Below are positions 21,413 through 33,973 of a DNA stretch of 64,000 bases, one piece after another. The position numbers and the translations under genes are program-made. The stretch's first letter is position 1. Every line of letters starts with the position of its first letter. The notes under the pieces were generated by a model, which worked only from the letters and a program-made list of their open reading frames with translations, searched no databases and was not told where the DNA came from. Source of the DNA: Gonocerus acuteangulatus (taxonomy: Eukaryota > Arthropoda > Insecta > Hemiptera > Coreidae); contig OX328123.1 of the NCBI GenBank assembly GCA_946811695.1, positions 47,328,253 to 47,392,252 of the forward strand, written 5' to 3'.

Positions 21413-22099
21413 CTAATATTTCACAAATGAGTCACAAAGAAGTTTTGAAAAATCAGAATTCTTCACTGCCTTATCGATTGCAAGGTTTGTTATTGGCTTG
21501 AAGAGTGGGGACATCATGCTAGCGACGAATTCAATCAGACCTTTCAATATTGTTTTAGGCAAGTCTTCCGGGGTAATTTTGATATCATATTTGCTTACCT
21601 GAGCCAATCTGGCAGTTTCCAAGACTGAATTGCATGTTCCGTCATCCTGTATGTTCAATACACCTTTTGCTTCGATTATCGGTGGAGTCTTCGAAATGAT
21701 TTCCAGTACTCCTGTTCTCTTGACGAAGAATAATAGACTGTATTCGTATTCGTAGTGTAACTTGAACTCTTCTAGTCCTAGATAAAGATCGAAATTGTAA
21801 AAGGCCCCACCTTGAATTACGGTCTTCGTCACTCGTTGTACTGTATCATTTCTTAAAGTCAGCGTTGAAAATTTACCAATTTTTCCATTAGCTGTCTTCA
21901 GTGAAGCTGTGACAATGTCAAACGAGTGTGGCGGAATCCTGAGGTACTCCCAATTTTTTTGTGCAAGATTCCTGTTGAAGTTCTCTACAGACTTCTCTAA
22001 GTATTGCCTTTTTGTATCAGTTCCCGCTGTCCTGAAGAAAGAGGGCCTCGCATCGATAGTCAGGAGAACAGCCAGAAAAACTAAAGCTAGAGGCTTCAT
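21413..22099 (-). CDS. Secreted TULIP-superfamily protein, group-7-allergen-like (paralogue)
   Basis: A single-exon gene for 228 residues on the minus strand, tail-to-tail with the paralogue at 5821. Residues 1-17 (MKPLALVFLAVLLTIDA) form a signal peptide. The mature protein shares with its paralogue the block D-D/N-GTC-x2-VLE-x-A, the C-terminal helix region (ILKGLIEFVASMMSPLF), and the end NSDFSK-x2-C-x2-F-x2-Y. The two shared cysteines are 156 and 222, spaced 66 residues against 70 in the partner. An upstream in-frame ATG at 22138 would add 13 basic, non-secretory residues, but it abuts the TATA-like box and so probably lies before the transcription start. Function is inferred only from fold-family resemblance: binding of a hydrophobic ligand outside cells. 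No splice sites or breaks are seen. Confidence 0.75.
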   Translation of the reverse strand: MKPLALVFLAVLLTIDARPSFFRTAGTDTKRQYLEKSVENFNRNLAQKNWEYLRIPPHSFDIVTASLKTANGKIGKFSTLTLRNDTVQRVTKTVIQGGAFYNFDLYLGLEEFKLHYEYEYSLLFFVKRTGVLEIISKTPPIIEAKGVLNIQDDGTCNSVLETARLAQVSKYDIKITPEDLPKTILKGLIEFVASMMSPLFKPITNLAIDKAVKNSDFSKLLCDSFVKY

Positions 22100-22136
22100 C
22101 TTCAAGAAACTAACTGGATATCTTTTGCTACGTTCC

Positions 22137-22149
22137 ATTTATAAATATG
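22137..22149 (-). promoter_or_regulatory. TATA-like box of host gene 2
   Basis: The minus strand reads catatttataaat, ending at the upstream ATG and 38 bases before the chosen ATG at 22099. The distance is comparable with the 46 bases seen for host gene 1, so the pair shares promoter layout. Confidence 0.6.
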
Positions 22150-23030
22150 CCACTTCAGATGAAGGATAATGTATTTATGTGCTAATAAAACCTATAATAT
22201 TTGTTCAATGGCCTCAGCTCCTTATATCTTAAGTGATCTCTAGATTTTTTCTTCATAATTTGGTAGATATAAAAAAGTTAAGTGCATTACTTTTGATACT
22301 TCGATCAGCACTTCGTTTCTGGTTTCAAAGGTTAATGATTTGGTTGAGATGAATTGATGAAATATGTCATAGAAATAATTGAACATTTCCACTGAATAAA
22401 TAATATTTTTTTCATTATCATTGTTATCCGATATAGAAACATCTTATCAGCACTCGAAATAATAAACATTCATTAAGCAAACACACTACAATAGAAGTTG
22501 TAAACACCTTTATCAAATCCTTATTTATTTTTTAATTTCTACGTTTATCATGTCGTTTGTATCACATAGTGGTAGGTTATATTGACAACTACCACTTCAT
22601 GTAATCTTAGTGTTTGATAACTGACTCAACAATAAATTATTTTTTTAATATTTGTTTTCTGAAACTCCTATTACGCCACATTCACAATTTACGCTACAAG
22701 AAGATTTGAGTTTATTTTTTCACTTAAGCGCAATTTTTTACCATTCTTATGCCAACTAATGAATTAAAATATGGCAAATTTCATCATTTATCCATAGAGG
22801 GACTTAGGCCTAGATCCATATCTTCCAATTTTCTTCAACCATGCCATATATTAGTTCCGTCATACTCAACAGCTGAGAAGTATTCTTGACCGACACACGG
22901 TGTATTTACAATCTGTAACATATTCTGGTAGTCAGCTGATAGCTGTACCCTCTATCATGAATCAACTGATTCATATAGCTCAGGGATAAACAAAACCACA
23001 GCAGAGTGAGTTTATTGCCTTGATATAGTA
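22150..23030. other. Intergenic DNA upstream of host gene 2
   Basis: AT-rich sequence with no supported gene. It must contain any further regulatory sites of host gene 2, but none could be named. Confidence 0.5.
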
Positions 23031-23265
23031 CCTACCATGTCAAACTATCGAATATGCAAAATCTTGTTTTTCAGATTCGAGACTTTGCTCTTGGATTGTG
23101 GACGATACGGCTTGTCGCAACTCTAGCCCCTTTAGAATAGCCTTTAAGGCCTTAAATAAAGCATGGAATAAGGCTATTTTTCAATATATTACTTCGTCAA
23201 TGGATAGAATATGATTGTTCCCTAGTTTGCCCCGATTTGCATATTCGATAGTTTGACATGGTAGG
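23031..23265. mobile_element. Small TIR element (MITE-like), 235 bp
   Basis: A perfect 30-bp inverted repeat at 23031-23060 and 23236-23265 (core atgtcaaactatcgaatatg) encloses 175 bases without coding capacity. No convincing target duplication was found at the edges, so the superfamily is open. Confidence 0.55.
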
Positions 23266-24363
23266 GACGACATATTCTCCTTTGAATTTTTATTGTTTCG
23301 CCTCCCGTCGTTTGTCACCACTCTCCAATCCCAATCTATGTCTTCCACATGAAGATCAAACATGATTATTATTATTTAAGATTAATTTCATGCAACGTTT
23401 CGAACGTGATTTGTGATTGAACGTTTTCTTTTGAATACTTATTTTGGTAGAGGGCGATACAAAATTCTCTATTAGCTCATCATGTCCTTAAATGAGTGTA
23501 TTCTTATTTTAAAATTTCGTTTGGTTTATGTTTTCAAATTAGATTTTGTTGTACATGTTTGTGTTTGAATATTGTGTCTATCTGGTAGCTGTCATCTCCA
23601 GGAGTTCTGTCATGTCAAACAGATTATGTAGGTCACGTGATGTGGTTGATTGTGAGGTCTGAGCTACATGATTGATTGGTAGGTTTGTCCTTATTGGTCA
23701 TTAGGTATTCCTGGGTCACGCGGCTGTGGCTGATACGTAGTCTGTCTACTACTACTTCTTCACGCCGTTATCTGCTGTACGCCAGACTTAACTATATGCC
23801 TCACTGTCCTTAATTTGTTTTCTGTAGTATTAGTCCATTCTAGTTGCCAGTTATTTAAAATTGGTTGGACAATTTTTGGGATACGTCTTTGACTCCGTTT
23901 TCGTTACAAGTTTAGCATGTTGGTCCGCAGTTGTTCTTAGTCCTAGGTTATCTTGTCTTGGTAGCCACCACGGTATTACGTGTTTCTTCTATTATTTCTA
24001 TGTGAAACATTGAAGTGAGATGAAAGAGTTACTGCATGCATTATGTGTGCATAATTGATACTAGGTTGGTTGTTTTATGAGGGTCTAAATTCAATCGTTA
24101 GAACTTGCTCAACCAGGAGTTAGCTGCTTTTCTGGAGTCCACCTAAGCTGTCGAAAGATTTCTCTCTTTTGTAGAAGCCTGAAATATCTCGTAGAGTGTA
24201 AGTTAGTTTTGAGTTTTTATTGCATTATTGACGTAAACATTTACAGATACAAGTTGAACATGTCATAAGAAGACGTTCGGCCATCCTGTGGTTCTTTTCG
24301 TCTTTTGGATCATAGGAGAAATTCTTCTTTGGCTATGCACTTTATTTTCTTTATTAACAGCTT
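23266..24363. other. Intergenic DNA
   Basis: Less AT-rich than its surroundings around 23600-24000, but no conserved reading frame or RNA gene was recognised. Confidence 0.5.
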
Positions 24364-24489
24364 GCATTTTAGAACTTTCCTCCGAAGGAAAGTAGCTATT
24401 GAGGTAGCACTCATGACGGAATTTTTGAAAAAATTCTTCGAATCTTTATCGATCCTACCTAGTGGACACCGAAAAAGACCCCCATTCAA

Positions 24490-24542
<53 letters not shown>

Positions 24543-24957
24543 TGTATGTGTCCGTTAACACGATACAGGCCAGAGTTTTTGTTTTTTCGCCACGAAACTT
24601 GGAATGTAGTATTCTTCCATCAAACGATTGAATGAGTTCGTAGTTATTTGCAATACCAGCCATAATAACAGTCGTAATTTTTGTTATATTTTAACGAGAC
24701 TCTGTATTCGTTGTGCTCAACTGAAGAGAAAATTTGTTATAAAAATAAACTAAATCGGTCTATTGGAAGGGGGGGGGGTGTTTATTTTGCACTATGTTTG
24801 AATTGAATTCTTCCGCCAAACGTAGGTTCGCGAAACTCGTCAAGATCAATAGATCAAAATGTGAAGCTTTGTGTGTTTAGTACGCACTATAGTACCCCGC
24901 ATACCCAAAACTCTGGAAGGAAATTAATTACAAAATTAAGAATTAAGTAAAGATGGA
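24364..24957 (+). mobile_element. Repeat family H, variant related to the 17736 copy
   Basis: Same terminal hairpin (actttcctccgaaggaaagt), same 'acctagtggacaccgaaaa' block, a (TA)n tract at 24493-24538, then one unit of the 143-bp repeat (near 24680-24790). The right terminus is missing; a hammerhead-bearing repeat follows. Confidence 0.6.
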
Positions 24958-25080
24958 ATGGTTGGGATTCGGCTAAAGAAACCTCAATATGATTTTTTTT
25001 TTAAATAAAAAATCTATATTTTGGACGTTTCGGCTACTCATTGGTAGCCTTCCTCAGCTAAAATGACAAGAAAAACAGAA
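24958..25080 (-). ncRNA. Hammerhead-ribozyme-like motif, slightly degraded
   Basis: On the minus strand CTGAGGA (25057-25051) is followed by a 6-bp stem II (ggctac/gtagcc, loop caatga) and GAAAC (25031-25027). This is the catalytic core order of a type-I hammerhead. Stem III (ACGTC with GAGGT, 24981-24985) has one mismatch, and an H17-compatible U follows. Stem I was not established. Such motifs are known from Penelope-like elements and retrozymes. The same repeat, in better condition, lies at 26978. Confidence 0.5.
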
Positions 25081-25361
25081 ATTAATACAAAAAAAGTTTA
25101 TAATTGACATAAATAAACTATAAATACACTTAACTTATTATAAAAGAACAATTTGGTCTTAAATTCATAGAATGAGTAGAATGAAAATCAAAAGAAACAT
25201 AACAAAAAGAAGAAAAAAGGCTATTATATTGAAGTTTATATAGGTAAATAGGTGCTAATGGTAACATTAATTAATTATAACAAACAAATAAGGTACTACA
25301 TACCTATGGAAGTGCCTGGAGGCAGAGGAATGTGGAAGGATAAGGAGGATAAGGAAGGATT

Positions 25362-25416
25362 CATGGGATAAGGAGTCCTCTCCTTATCCCATGCCGAGTC
25401 CTCTCCTTATCCCATG
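25362..25416. repeat. Perfect hairpin plus direct repeat
   Basis: catgggataaggag and its exact complement are separated by tcct (25362-25393). The right arm with its loop is then repeated as 21 bases at 25396-25416. The arrangement suggests snap-back copying followed by slippage. Confidence 0.8.
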
Positions 25417-25430
25417 CATCCTTCCACAAT

Positions 25431-26956
<1,526 letters not shown>

Positions 26957-27060
26957 TTGGGATTCGGCTAGGAGAAAAACGTCAGATTTTCAGGAAAAAA
27001 ACTGCATTTGGACGTTTCGGCTGCACATTGGCAGCCTTCTTCAGCACTAGAGAATGCCTA
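26957..27060 (-). ncRNA. Hammerhead-ribozyme-like motif with complete core
   Basis: Minus strand: CTGAAGA (27044-27038), stem II ggctgc/gcagcc (27036-27031 with 27024-27019), GAAAC (27018-27014), then stem III ACGTC (27015-27011) pairing perfectly with GACGT (26983-26979). The base at 26978 reads U, as position 17 requires. All invariant positions of a hammerhead core (CUGANGA, GAAA, UH) are met. Stem III is closed by a loop of about 27 bases, and stem I pairing could not be confirmed by eye, so self-cleavage is unproven. The flanks (gttgggattcggct) match the motif at 24958 and, more distantly, the repeat at 42572. Confidence 0.6.
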
Positions 27061-27102
27061 GGGGGGAAAGAGGAAGACCTTGAGGACAACTTAGGTAACC
27101 AT

Positions 27103-27163
27103 GGTGGAATGTATGACATACATTCCACCGGACTTACATACGGTGAATTCGGTATGTAAGTCC
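27103..27163. repeat. Two adjacent perfect hairpins
   Basis: The first is ggtggaatgtatg with its complement and a 1-base centre (27103-27129). The second has 12-bp arms, ggacttacatac (27130-27141) and its complement (27152-27163), with a 10-base loop. The two abut with no spacer, like the pair at 49079-49182. Confidence 0.8.
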
Positions 27164-29163
27164 AACACTTAATCTTTGATCCATTTCGATATGCGTTTCA
27201 GTTAATTTTACAGTTCAGTCTAATTTTACTGCGAACTCATGTACGATAAATGTCCCGCCCTCTTCTGATAAATGGAGGGGTTTCTTTCCTCCAAAGATAT
27301 TTCTCATCGTACCTTACGCATTATATTTGTTTAAAGAAACAGCTCTATCTAAATTCGCAGACAAAGCTTATTTTAGGAGATCCTCGTCAAATTTTCCTAC
27401 ATGGAAGTATTTTTGTTATTTATTTCCACTTGAAGTACCTAGCATCGATCTCGAGTTACCGATCGGTGCCTTTACACAGTCATATTTTTGTTTTTTATAA
27501 TGATTTGCGCCAACATGGGGATATTTATTATTTGTATGACGAATGAATTTCTTGTATACTTTTAGTATTATGTTAACAAAAGTAAATTTTACTAATCCGA
27601 AGAATACAGATTATTTATATTTAATATAAATTAATATATTCTATGATCATTTAATGTGACATCACTGTGTAAAATCTAAGGTCTCCTATCCGAGTCATTA
27701 AGCAAATAAGAAAAAAATATATAAGGGCACGAATTATTGTAGTTTTACATAATACAAACAAATTTATAGCAATGATTTAGATTTCTTTATCCCTTACCTT
27801 AGAGAAAAATGTGATTCTCTGGAATAATATTTTCTTAGTAATCCTATCATTTGTAAAGCCCACCGGAAAAAAATATATATGTATTATTTCTTGCCAGAGT
27901 ATTCTCTTCCCAAGCAAATTCTAAAAAGTGTCGGCAGTTTATTATATTTTTTTTCTGAATGAGTAGCAGGGATTTCATGGAACATTTAACTAAGCTGCTT
28001 GACATTGCAGATGAATTTCCAGAGGGTAACCCCGAGGGGGGTAGGCATCCTAGATCTTAAATACTGACTGGAATAATGGATCGGGAAAGGAATATTAAAT
28101 CACAGAAATCAATTATTTTTTTCCACCGAATGAAATGACAGAATTTTAAATAATTTTGTACTTCATTTTTTTTTACGGCATTTCAACAACCACGACCCAT
28201 GGGCACAGGGTTGACACCCTTTTAATTAACAGCAGGTGGTCGATCCCCCATTCAGGTACTGGTGACGCCCGACCTTGCTTAACTTCACTGATCAACAGGA
28301 AACGGCCGTAGGAGATAGCTGATGTTGTTTACAATGGTAAGCAAGATTTCTAGAGACCAACTGATTTAGAGTTTTCTTTATCAAGAAAACTCAAAATCAG
28401 TGTCTTCTTTTAAACGGTGAGTAATTGTGTTAGGCAAGAACAACTTTCCAAATTGGGAGAAAAATTACTCTGTGTATTTGTGGAATTGCAGTCTTACAAT
28501 TCGCTGAAAATTATATTTTTTTAAAGACGGGAAAATGCTTTTGAGATTTATAAATTTAATAAATACAAAAAGCATATTTATAAAATTTATAAATCAATAA
28601 ATTTAAATAAATAAATTGATTAAAATTTAAATAAATAAATTGTATAAATACGATATTAAAAGATCGAACTGGACAAAAATAATGGACAACTGTCACCAAC
28701 AAAGGACTAAAATCTTCCTAATATATTAAAAAGTGGAGTTCGATAATATGTGTTATCACACACAGGGTTATGTGGTGACAAAGGATGTGGAAGTTAAAAC
28801 TAACATATATAAATTAAAGAGTCAAGGTACAAATACAATGGCTGCATTACAGCGTGTGTAAATTTTGTATACTGTATTTGAAGTAAACTCTGCAGTTAAA
28901 AAAAAAAAACAAAAAACTGCAAAACCAGACACTGATCATTGTCTTTTCTGCCCGAAAAATCCAGTTAATCTGTTGTTTTTTAATTTATACTAAGCATTAC
29001 ATGTGTTATTTAAGCAACGTGTTATTATTAAACTACTATTTATTATTTTAAAAATGTACAACGATTAATAATGGTTAAAAATAAAGAATTAGATTTTTTT
29101 ATAGGTCTTAATTCTTGATTTTACCCACGTTCCGACGCAGGATGGCTTCTTAATATGGAATAT
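27164..29163. other. Intergenic DNA
   Basis: No supported gene; the frame at 27250-27546 has no recognisable features. A hairpin with an 18-bp stem, one mismatch and a 4-base loop lies at 28361-28400. The last 20 or so bases (ggcttcttaatatggaatat) resemble the satellite monomer that follows the MITE. Confidence 0.5.
29156..29163. repeat. Left 8-bp target-site duplication (tggaatat)
   Basis: Identical to 29895-29902 and immediately outside the MITE arms. The motif is also part of every 138-bp satellite monomer, which identifies the insertion target. Confidence 0.75.
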
Positions 29164-29894
29164 GGTAAAAATGCAGTTTCCAGCCCTCCAAACCGATTTC
29201 TTTCAAATTTTGCACAATAACGTATTTTGATGCACTAAACACGAATACGATAAAAAAAATTGTCGGATTTAACTAGGAAAGAAGTTATTAAGCACTTAAG
29301 TTCACTGTTATGCAGGTTATGAGAGCTAATGTAAACAACTAAATTTGTGACGACTTTAAGGCGTAAATGACGACTTTAAGGCATACATGCTATGCGTTTC
29401 CGCTCGCTACGCTCGCTCAAGAAGATAACAAAACCCCAGTCAATCCAACTCGCTAAAATTAATAGAATAGAATATTAAGCACTAAAATTAGGAAGGTTAT
29501 AAAACTAGGCGTCATCAGCGTATTTGTAAACACGCGCATGCGCAGATATGTAACATTGGGAAACAGAGAACTCTCATTTGAAATGTTCAGAAACCATTTA
29601 TTCGAAAATATTTCAATTTTAAGGGCATCGTCCTCTGTAGCTTAAGGGCATACGTGCTATGCGTTTCCGCTCGCTACGCTCGCTCAAGAAAATAACAAAA
29701 CCCCAGTCAATCCAACTCGCTATAATTAATAGCTCTCATAACCTGCATAACAGTGAACTTAAGTGCTTAATAACTTCTTTCCTAGTTAAATCCGACGTTT
29801 TTTTATATCGTATTTGTGTTTAGTGCATCAAAATACGTCATAGTGCAAAATTTGAAAAAAATCGGTTTGGAGGGCTGGAAACTGCATTTTTACC
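29164..29894. mobile_element. 731-bp long-TIR MITE inserted in the satellite
   Basis: Arms of 164 bases at 29164-29327 and 29731-29894 are inverted copies with only a few differences; they end in ggtaaaaatgcag and its complement. An 8-bp target duplication flanks them. The internal 403 bases contain a direct repeat (gctatgcgtttccgctcgct at about 29391 and 29659) and no coding frame. Long TIRs with an 8-bp duplication fit Mutator-like or hAT/Merlin-type superfamilies; the terminal GG favours the first or last. It must have been moved by an enzyme encoded elsewhere. Confidence 0.8.
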
Positions 29895-32800
29895 TGGAAT
29901 ATTACCCCCTCTTGTACAGCGAAGGTTCCTAACCTCGTCAGGTATTGAAGACTCAGCCTTTAGAGCAGTAGCTATCCCGAGCATTATCTACTCTACCAAA
30001 TTAATATTGAAGGGTTATTAAAGGGTGGCTTCCTGAAATGGAATATTACCCCCTCTTGTACGGCGAAGGTTCCTAACCTTGTCAGGTATTGTAGCCTTTA
30101 GAGCCCTAGCTATCCCGAGCATTATCTACTCTACCAAATTAATATTGAAGGGTTATTAAAGGGTGGCTTCCTGAAATGGAATATTACTCCCTCTTGTACG
30201 GCGAAGGTTCCTAACCTTGTCAGGTATTGTAGGCTTTAGAACACTAGCTATCCCGAGCATTATCTACTCTACCAAATTAATATTGAAGGGTTATTAAAGG
30301 GTGGCTTCCTGAAATGGAATATTACCCCCTCTTGTACGGCGAAGGTTCCTAACCATGTCAGGTATTGAAGCCTTTAGAGCCCTAGCTATCCCGAGCATTA
30401 TCTACTCTACCAAATTAATATTGAAGGGTTATTAAAGGGTGGCTTCCTGAAATGGAATATTACTCCCTCTTGTACGGCGAAGGTTCCTAACCTTGTCAGG
30501 TATTGTAGGCTTTAGAACACTAGCTATCCCGAGCATTATCTACTCTACCAAATTAATATTGAAGGGTTATTAAAGGGTGGCTTCCTGAAATGGAATATTA
30601 CCCCCTCTTGTACGGCGAAGGTTCCTAACCTTGTCAGGTATTGAAGCCTTTAGAGCACTAGCTATCCCGAGCATTATCTACTCTACCCTATTAATATTGA
30701 AGGGTTATTAAAGGGTGGCTTCCTGAAATGGAATATTACTCCCTCTTGTACGGCGAAGGTTCCTAACCTTGTCAGGTATTGTAGCCTTTAGAACACTAGC
30801 TATCCCGAGCATTATCTACTCTACCCTATTAATATTGAAGGGTTATTAAAGGGTGGCTTCCTGAAATGGAATATTACTCCCTCTTGTACGGCGAAGGTTC
30901 CTAACCTTGTCAGGTATTGAAGACTCAGCCTTTAGAGCAGTAGCTATCCCGAGCATTATCTACTCTACCAAATTAATATTGAAGGGTTATTAAAGGGTGG
31001 CTTCCTGAAATGGAATATTACCCCCTCTTGTACGGCGAAGGTTCCTAACCATGTCAGGTATTGAAGCCTTTAGAGCCCTAGCTATCCCGAGCATTATCTA
31101 CTCTACCAAATTAATATTGAAGGGTTATTAAAGGGTGGCTTCCTGAAATGGAATATTACTCCCTCTTGTACGGCGAAGGTTCCTAACCTTGTCAGGTATT
31201 GTAGGCTTTAGAACACTAGCTATCCCGAGCATTATCTACTCTACCAAATTAATATTGAAGGGTTATTAAAGGGTGGCTTCCTGAAATGGAATATTACCCC
31301 CTCTTGTACGGCGAAGGTTCCTAACCATGTCAGGTATTGAAGCCTTTAGAGCCCTAGCTATCCCGAGCATTATCTACTCTACCAAATTAATATTGAAGGG
31401 TTATTAAAGGGTGGCTTCCTGAAATGGAATATTACTCCCTCTTGTACGGCGAAGGTTCCTAACCTTGTCAGGTATTGTAGGCTTTAGAACACTAGCTATC
31501 CCGAGCATTATCTACTCTACCAAATTAATATTGAAGGGTTATTAAAGGGTGGCTTCCTGAAATGGAATATTACCCCCTCTTGTACGGCGAAGGTTCCTAA
31601 CCTTGTCAGGTATTGAAGCCTTTAGAGCACTAGCTATCCCGAGCATTATCTACTCTACCCTATTAATATTGAAGGGTTATTAAAGGGTGGCTTCCTGAAA
31701 TGGAATATTACTCCCTCTTGTACGGCGAAGGTTCCTAACCTTGTCAGGTATTGTAGCCTTTAGAACACTAGCTATCCCGAGCATTATCTACTCTACCCTA
31801 TTAATATTGAAGGGTTATTAAAGGGTGGCTTCCTGAAATGGAATATTACTCCCTCTTGTACGGCGAAGGTTCCTAACCTTGTCAGGTATTGAAGCCTTTA
31901 GAACACTAGCTATCCCGAGCATTATCTACTCTACCCTATTAATATTGAAGGGTTATTAAAGGGTGGCTTCCTGAAATGGAATATTACCCCCTCTTGTACG
32001 GCGAAGGTTCCTAACCTTGTCAGGTATTGAAGTCTTTAGAGCACTACCTATCCCGAGCATTATCTACTCTACCCTATTAATATTGAAGGGTTATTAAAGG
32101 GTGGCTTCCTGAAATGGAATATTACCCCCTCTTGTACGGCGAAGGTTCCTAACCTTGTCAGGTATTGAAGTCTTTAGAGCACTACCTATCCCGAGCATTA
32201 TCTACTCTACCCTATTAATATTGAAGGGTTATTAAAGGGTGGCTTCCTGAAATGGAATATTACTCCCTCTTGTACGGCGAAGGTTCCTAACCTTGTCAGG
32301 TATTGTAGGCTTTAGAACACTAGCTATCCCGAGCATTATCTACTCTACCAAATTAATATTGAAGGGTTATTAAAGGGTGGCTTCCTGAAATGGAATATTA
32401 CCCCCTCTTGTACGGCGAAGGTTCCTAACCTTGTCAGGTATTGAAGCCTTTAGAGCACTAGCTATCCCGAGCATTATCTACTCTACCCTATTAATATTGA
32501 AGGGTTATTAAAGGGTGGCTTCCTGAAATGGAATATTACTCCCTCTTGTACGGCGAAGGTTCCTAACCTTGTCAGGTATTGTAGCCTTTAGAACACTAGC
32601 TATCCCGAGCATTATCTACTCTACCCTATTAATATTGAAGGGTTATTAAAGGGTGGCTTCCTGAAATGGAATATTACTCCCTCTTGTACGGCGAAGGTTC
32701 CTAACCTTGTCAGGTATTGAAGCCTTTAGAACACTAGCTATCCCGAGCATTATCTACTCTACCCTATTAATATTGAAGGGTTATTAAAGGGTGGCTTCCT

Positions 32801-32923
32801 GAAATGGAATATTACCCCCTCTTGTACGGCGAAGGTTCCTAACCTTGTCAGGTATTGAAGTCTTTAGAGCACTACCTATCCCGAGCATTATCTACTCTAA
32901 CCTATTAATTTTGAAGGGTTATT
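29895..32923. repeat. 138-bp satellite array, 22 monomers with higher-order structure
   Basis: Monomer starts (ggaatatta) lie at 29896, 30040, 30178 and then every 138 bases to 32806. The exceptions are two 144-bp monomers (29896 and 30868) that carry an extra actcag. Variant sites (attacccc/attactcc, gaagcc/gtaggc, agagccct/agaacact, accaaatt/accctatt) show that monomers 1-7 are repeated as monomers 8-14 (972 bp), and monomers 12-16 as 18-22 (828 bp offset). No monomer encodes a protein. The right edge decays after ttgaagggttatt near 32923. Confidence 0.95.
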
Positions 32924-33644
32924 TCACTGAACTTAGTCCGCATCTACTCTCCAATAGCCAGATTACTAACCAAATCGAAAACATCACTCACAATCGGCAG
33001 GTGGACTAAAAAAATAATGAATGTATCAAGTTTACTTGCATATGTATAATTGTACGTATATGGGGTTTCCATTTAAGGGAAATGTTCAAGTGAATTTTAT
33101 ACTAAATTGGTTGTATTATTCGTCAATACCTCAAACACGCTTGATGGAGGAATGGAGCTGAAAATAGTTTTAAATTATTGTATTGTCCAAAAAAGACTTT
33201 GGGGACTGAAATGACAAGAAGGTATCGTCAAAAAGTGAATAAATAAAAAATTCTTAATGTCTTCCACTTTCCCCCTATTAAAATTTTAAAACAAATAAAA
33301 GAGTATCTTGCAAAGTAAAGTTCTAGGGAAAGGAAATTTTAAACTTTCCATTAAGACTTATTTGATATCTCTCGGATGAATTTTAAATTACTCTAAGCGC
33401 GGAGAGAATCGAAGGGCCTAACTTCTTCCTAAGGAATACGTGCATATTGGTTTTGTTCTAGAGCGTAAGAAGGGAATGTGATTTTGAGTCGAGTTTCTAC
33501 CTAGGCCTTAGAGGAGAATGAAAACTTTCCCTTGACTCGCCCGAATAACGAACTAACCTCCTTGCAACTTTTACAGATCTAATCCACGCTCATGATACCA
33601 ACCTACCAGAACTGTAACGCTAAAACCATAGGGGACTCTTTCGT

Positions 33645-33688
<44 letters not shown>

Positions 33689-33973
33689 CCACACACACAC
33701 ACACACACACACTCTCAACTGTCTTTTCCTCCCTCTCTGTTAAATGCCATCATCGATAAAATACTTTCTATGTTATTTTAAAAATGGCAGAATGTTACAA
33801 GTATATCTAAACACTTCATCCTTACAGTGTAAACTTTATTTTATGCTTCTGCCATAAAACTTTAGACCTTCCGCCATTTTTAAAATAAATTATGGATAAT
33901 AAATATTTTATAATATTTTTTATATATTATTTTCGCCCGCCTTACATAAATGTCTCCTCAATTCGCCTACAAG
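32924..33973. other. Intergenic DNA
   Basis: No gene is seen. It includes a compound (CT)n(CA)n microsatellite at 33645-33713. Confidence 0.55.
33645..33713. repeat. (CT)n(CA)n compound microsatellite
   Basis: About 15 CT units run into about 19 CA units with a few interruptions. Confidence 0.95.

Noticed and set aside
22100..22138. Upstream in-frame ATG of host gene 2
   Set aside because: It abuts the TATA-like box and adds basic residues before the signal peptide. The ATG at 22099 gives a canonical export signal.
29895..32923. CRISPR array
   Set aside because: The repeats are contiguous 138-bp monomers with no unique spacers, in a eukaryotic context. It is a satellite.
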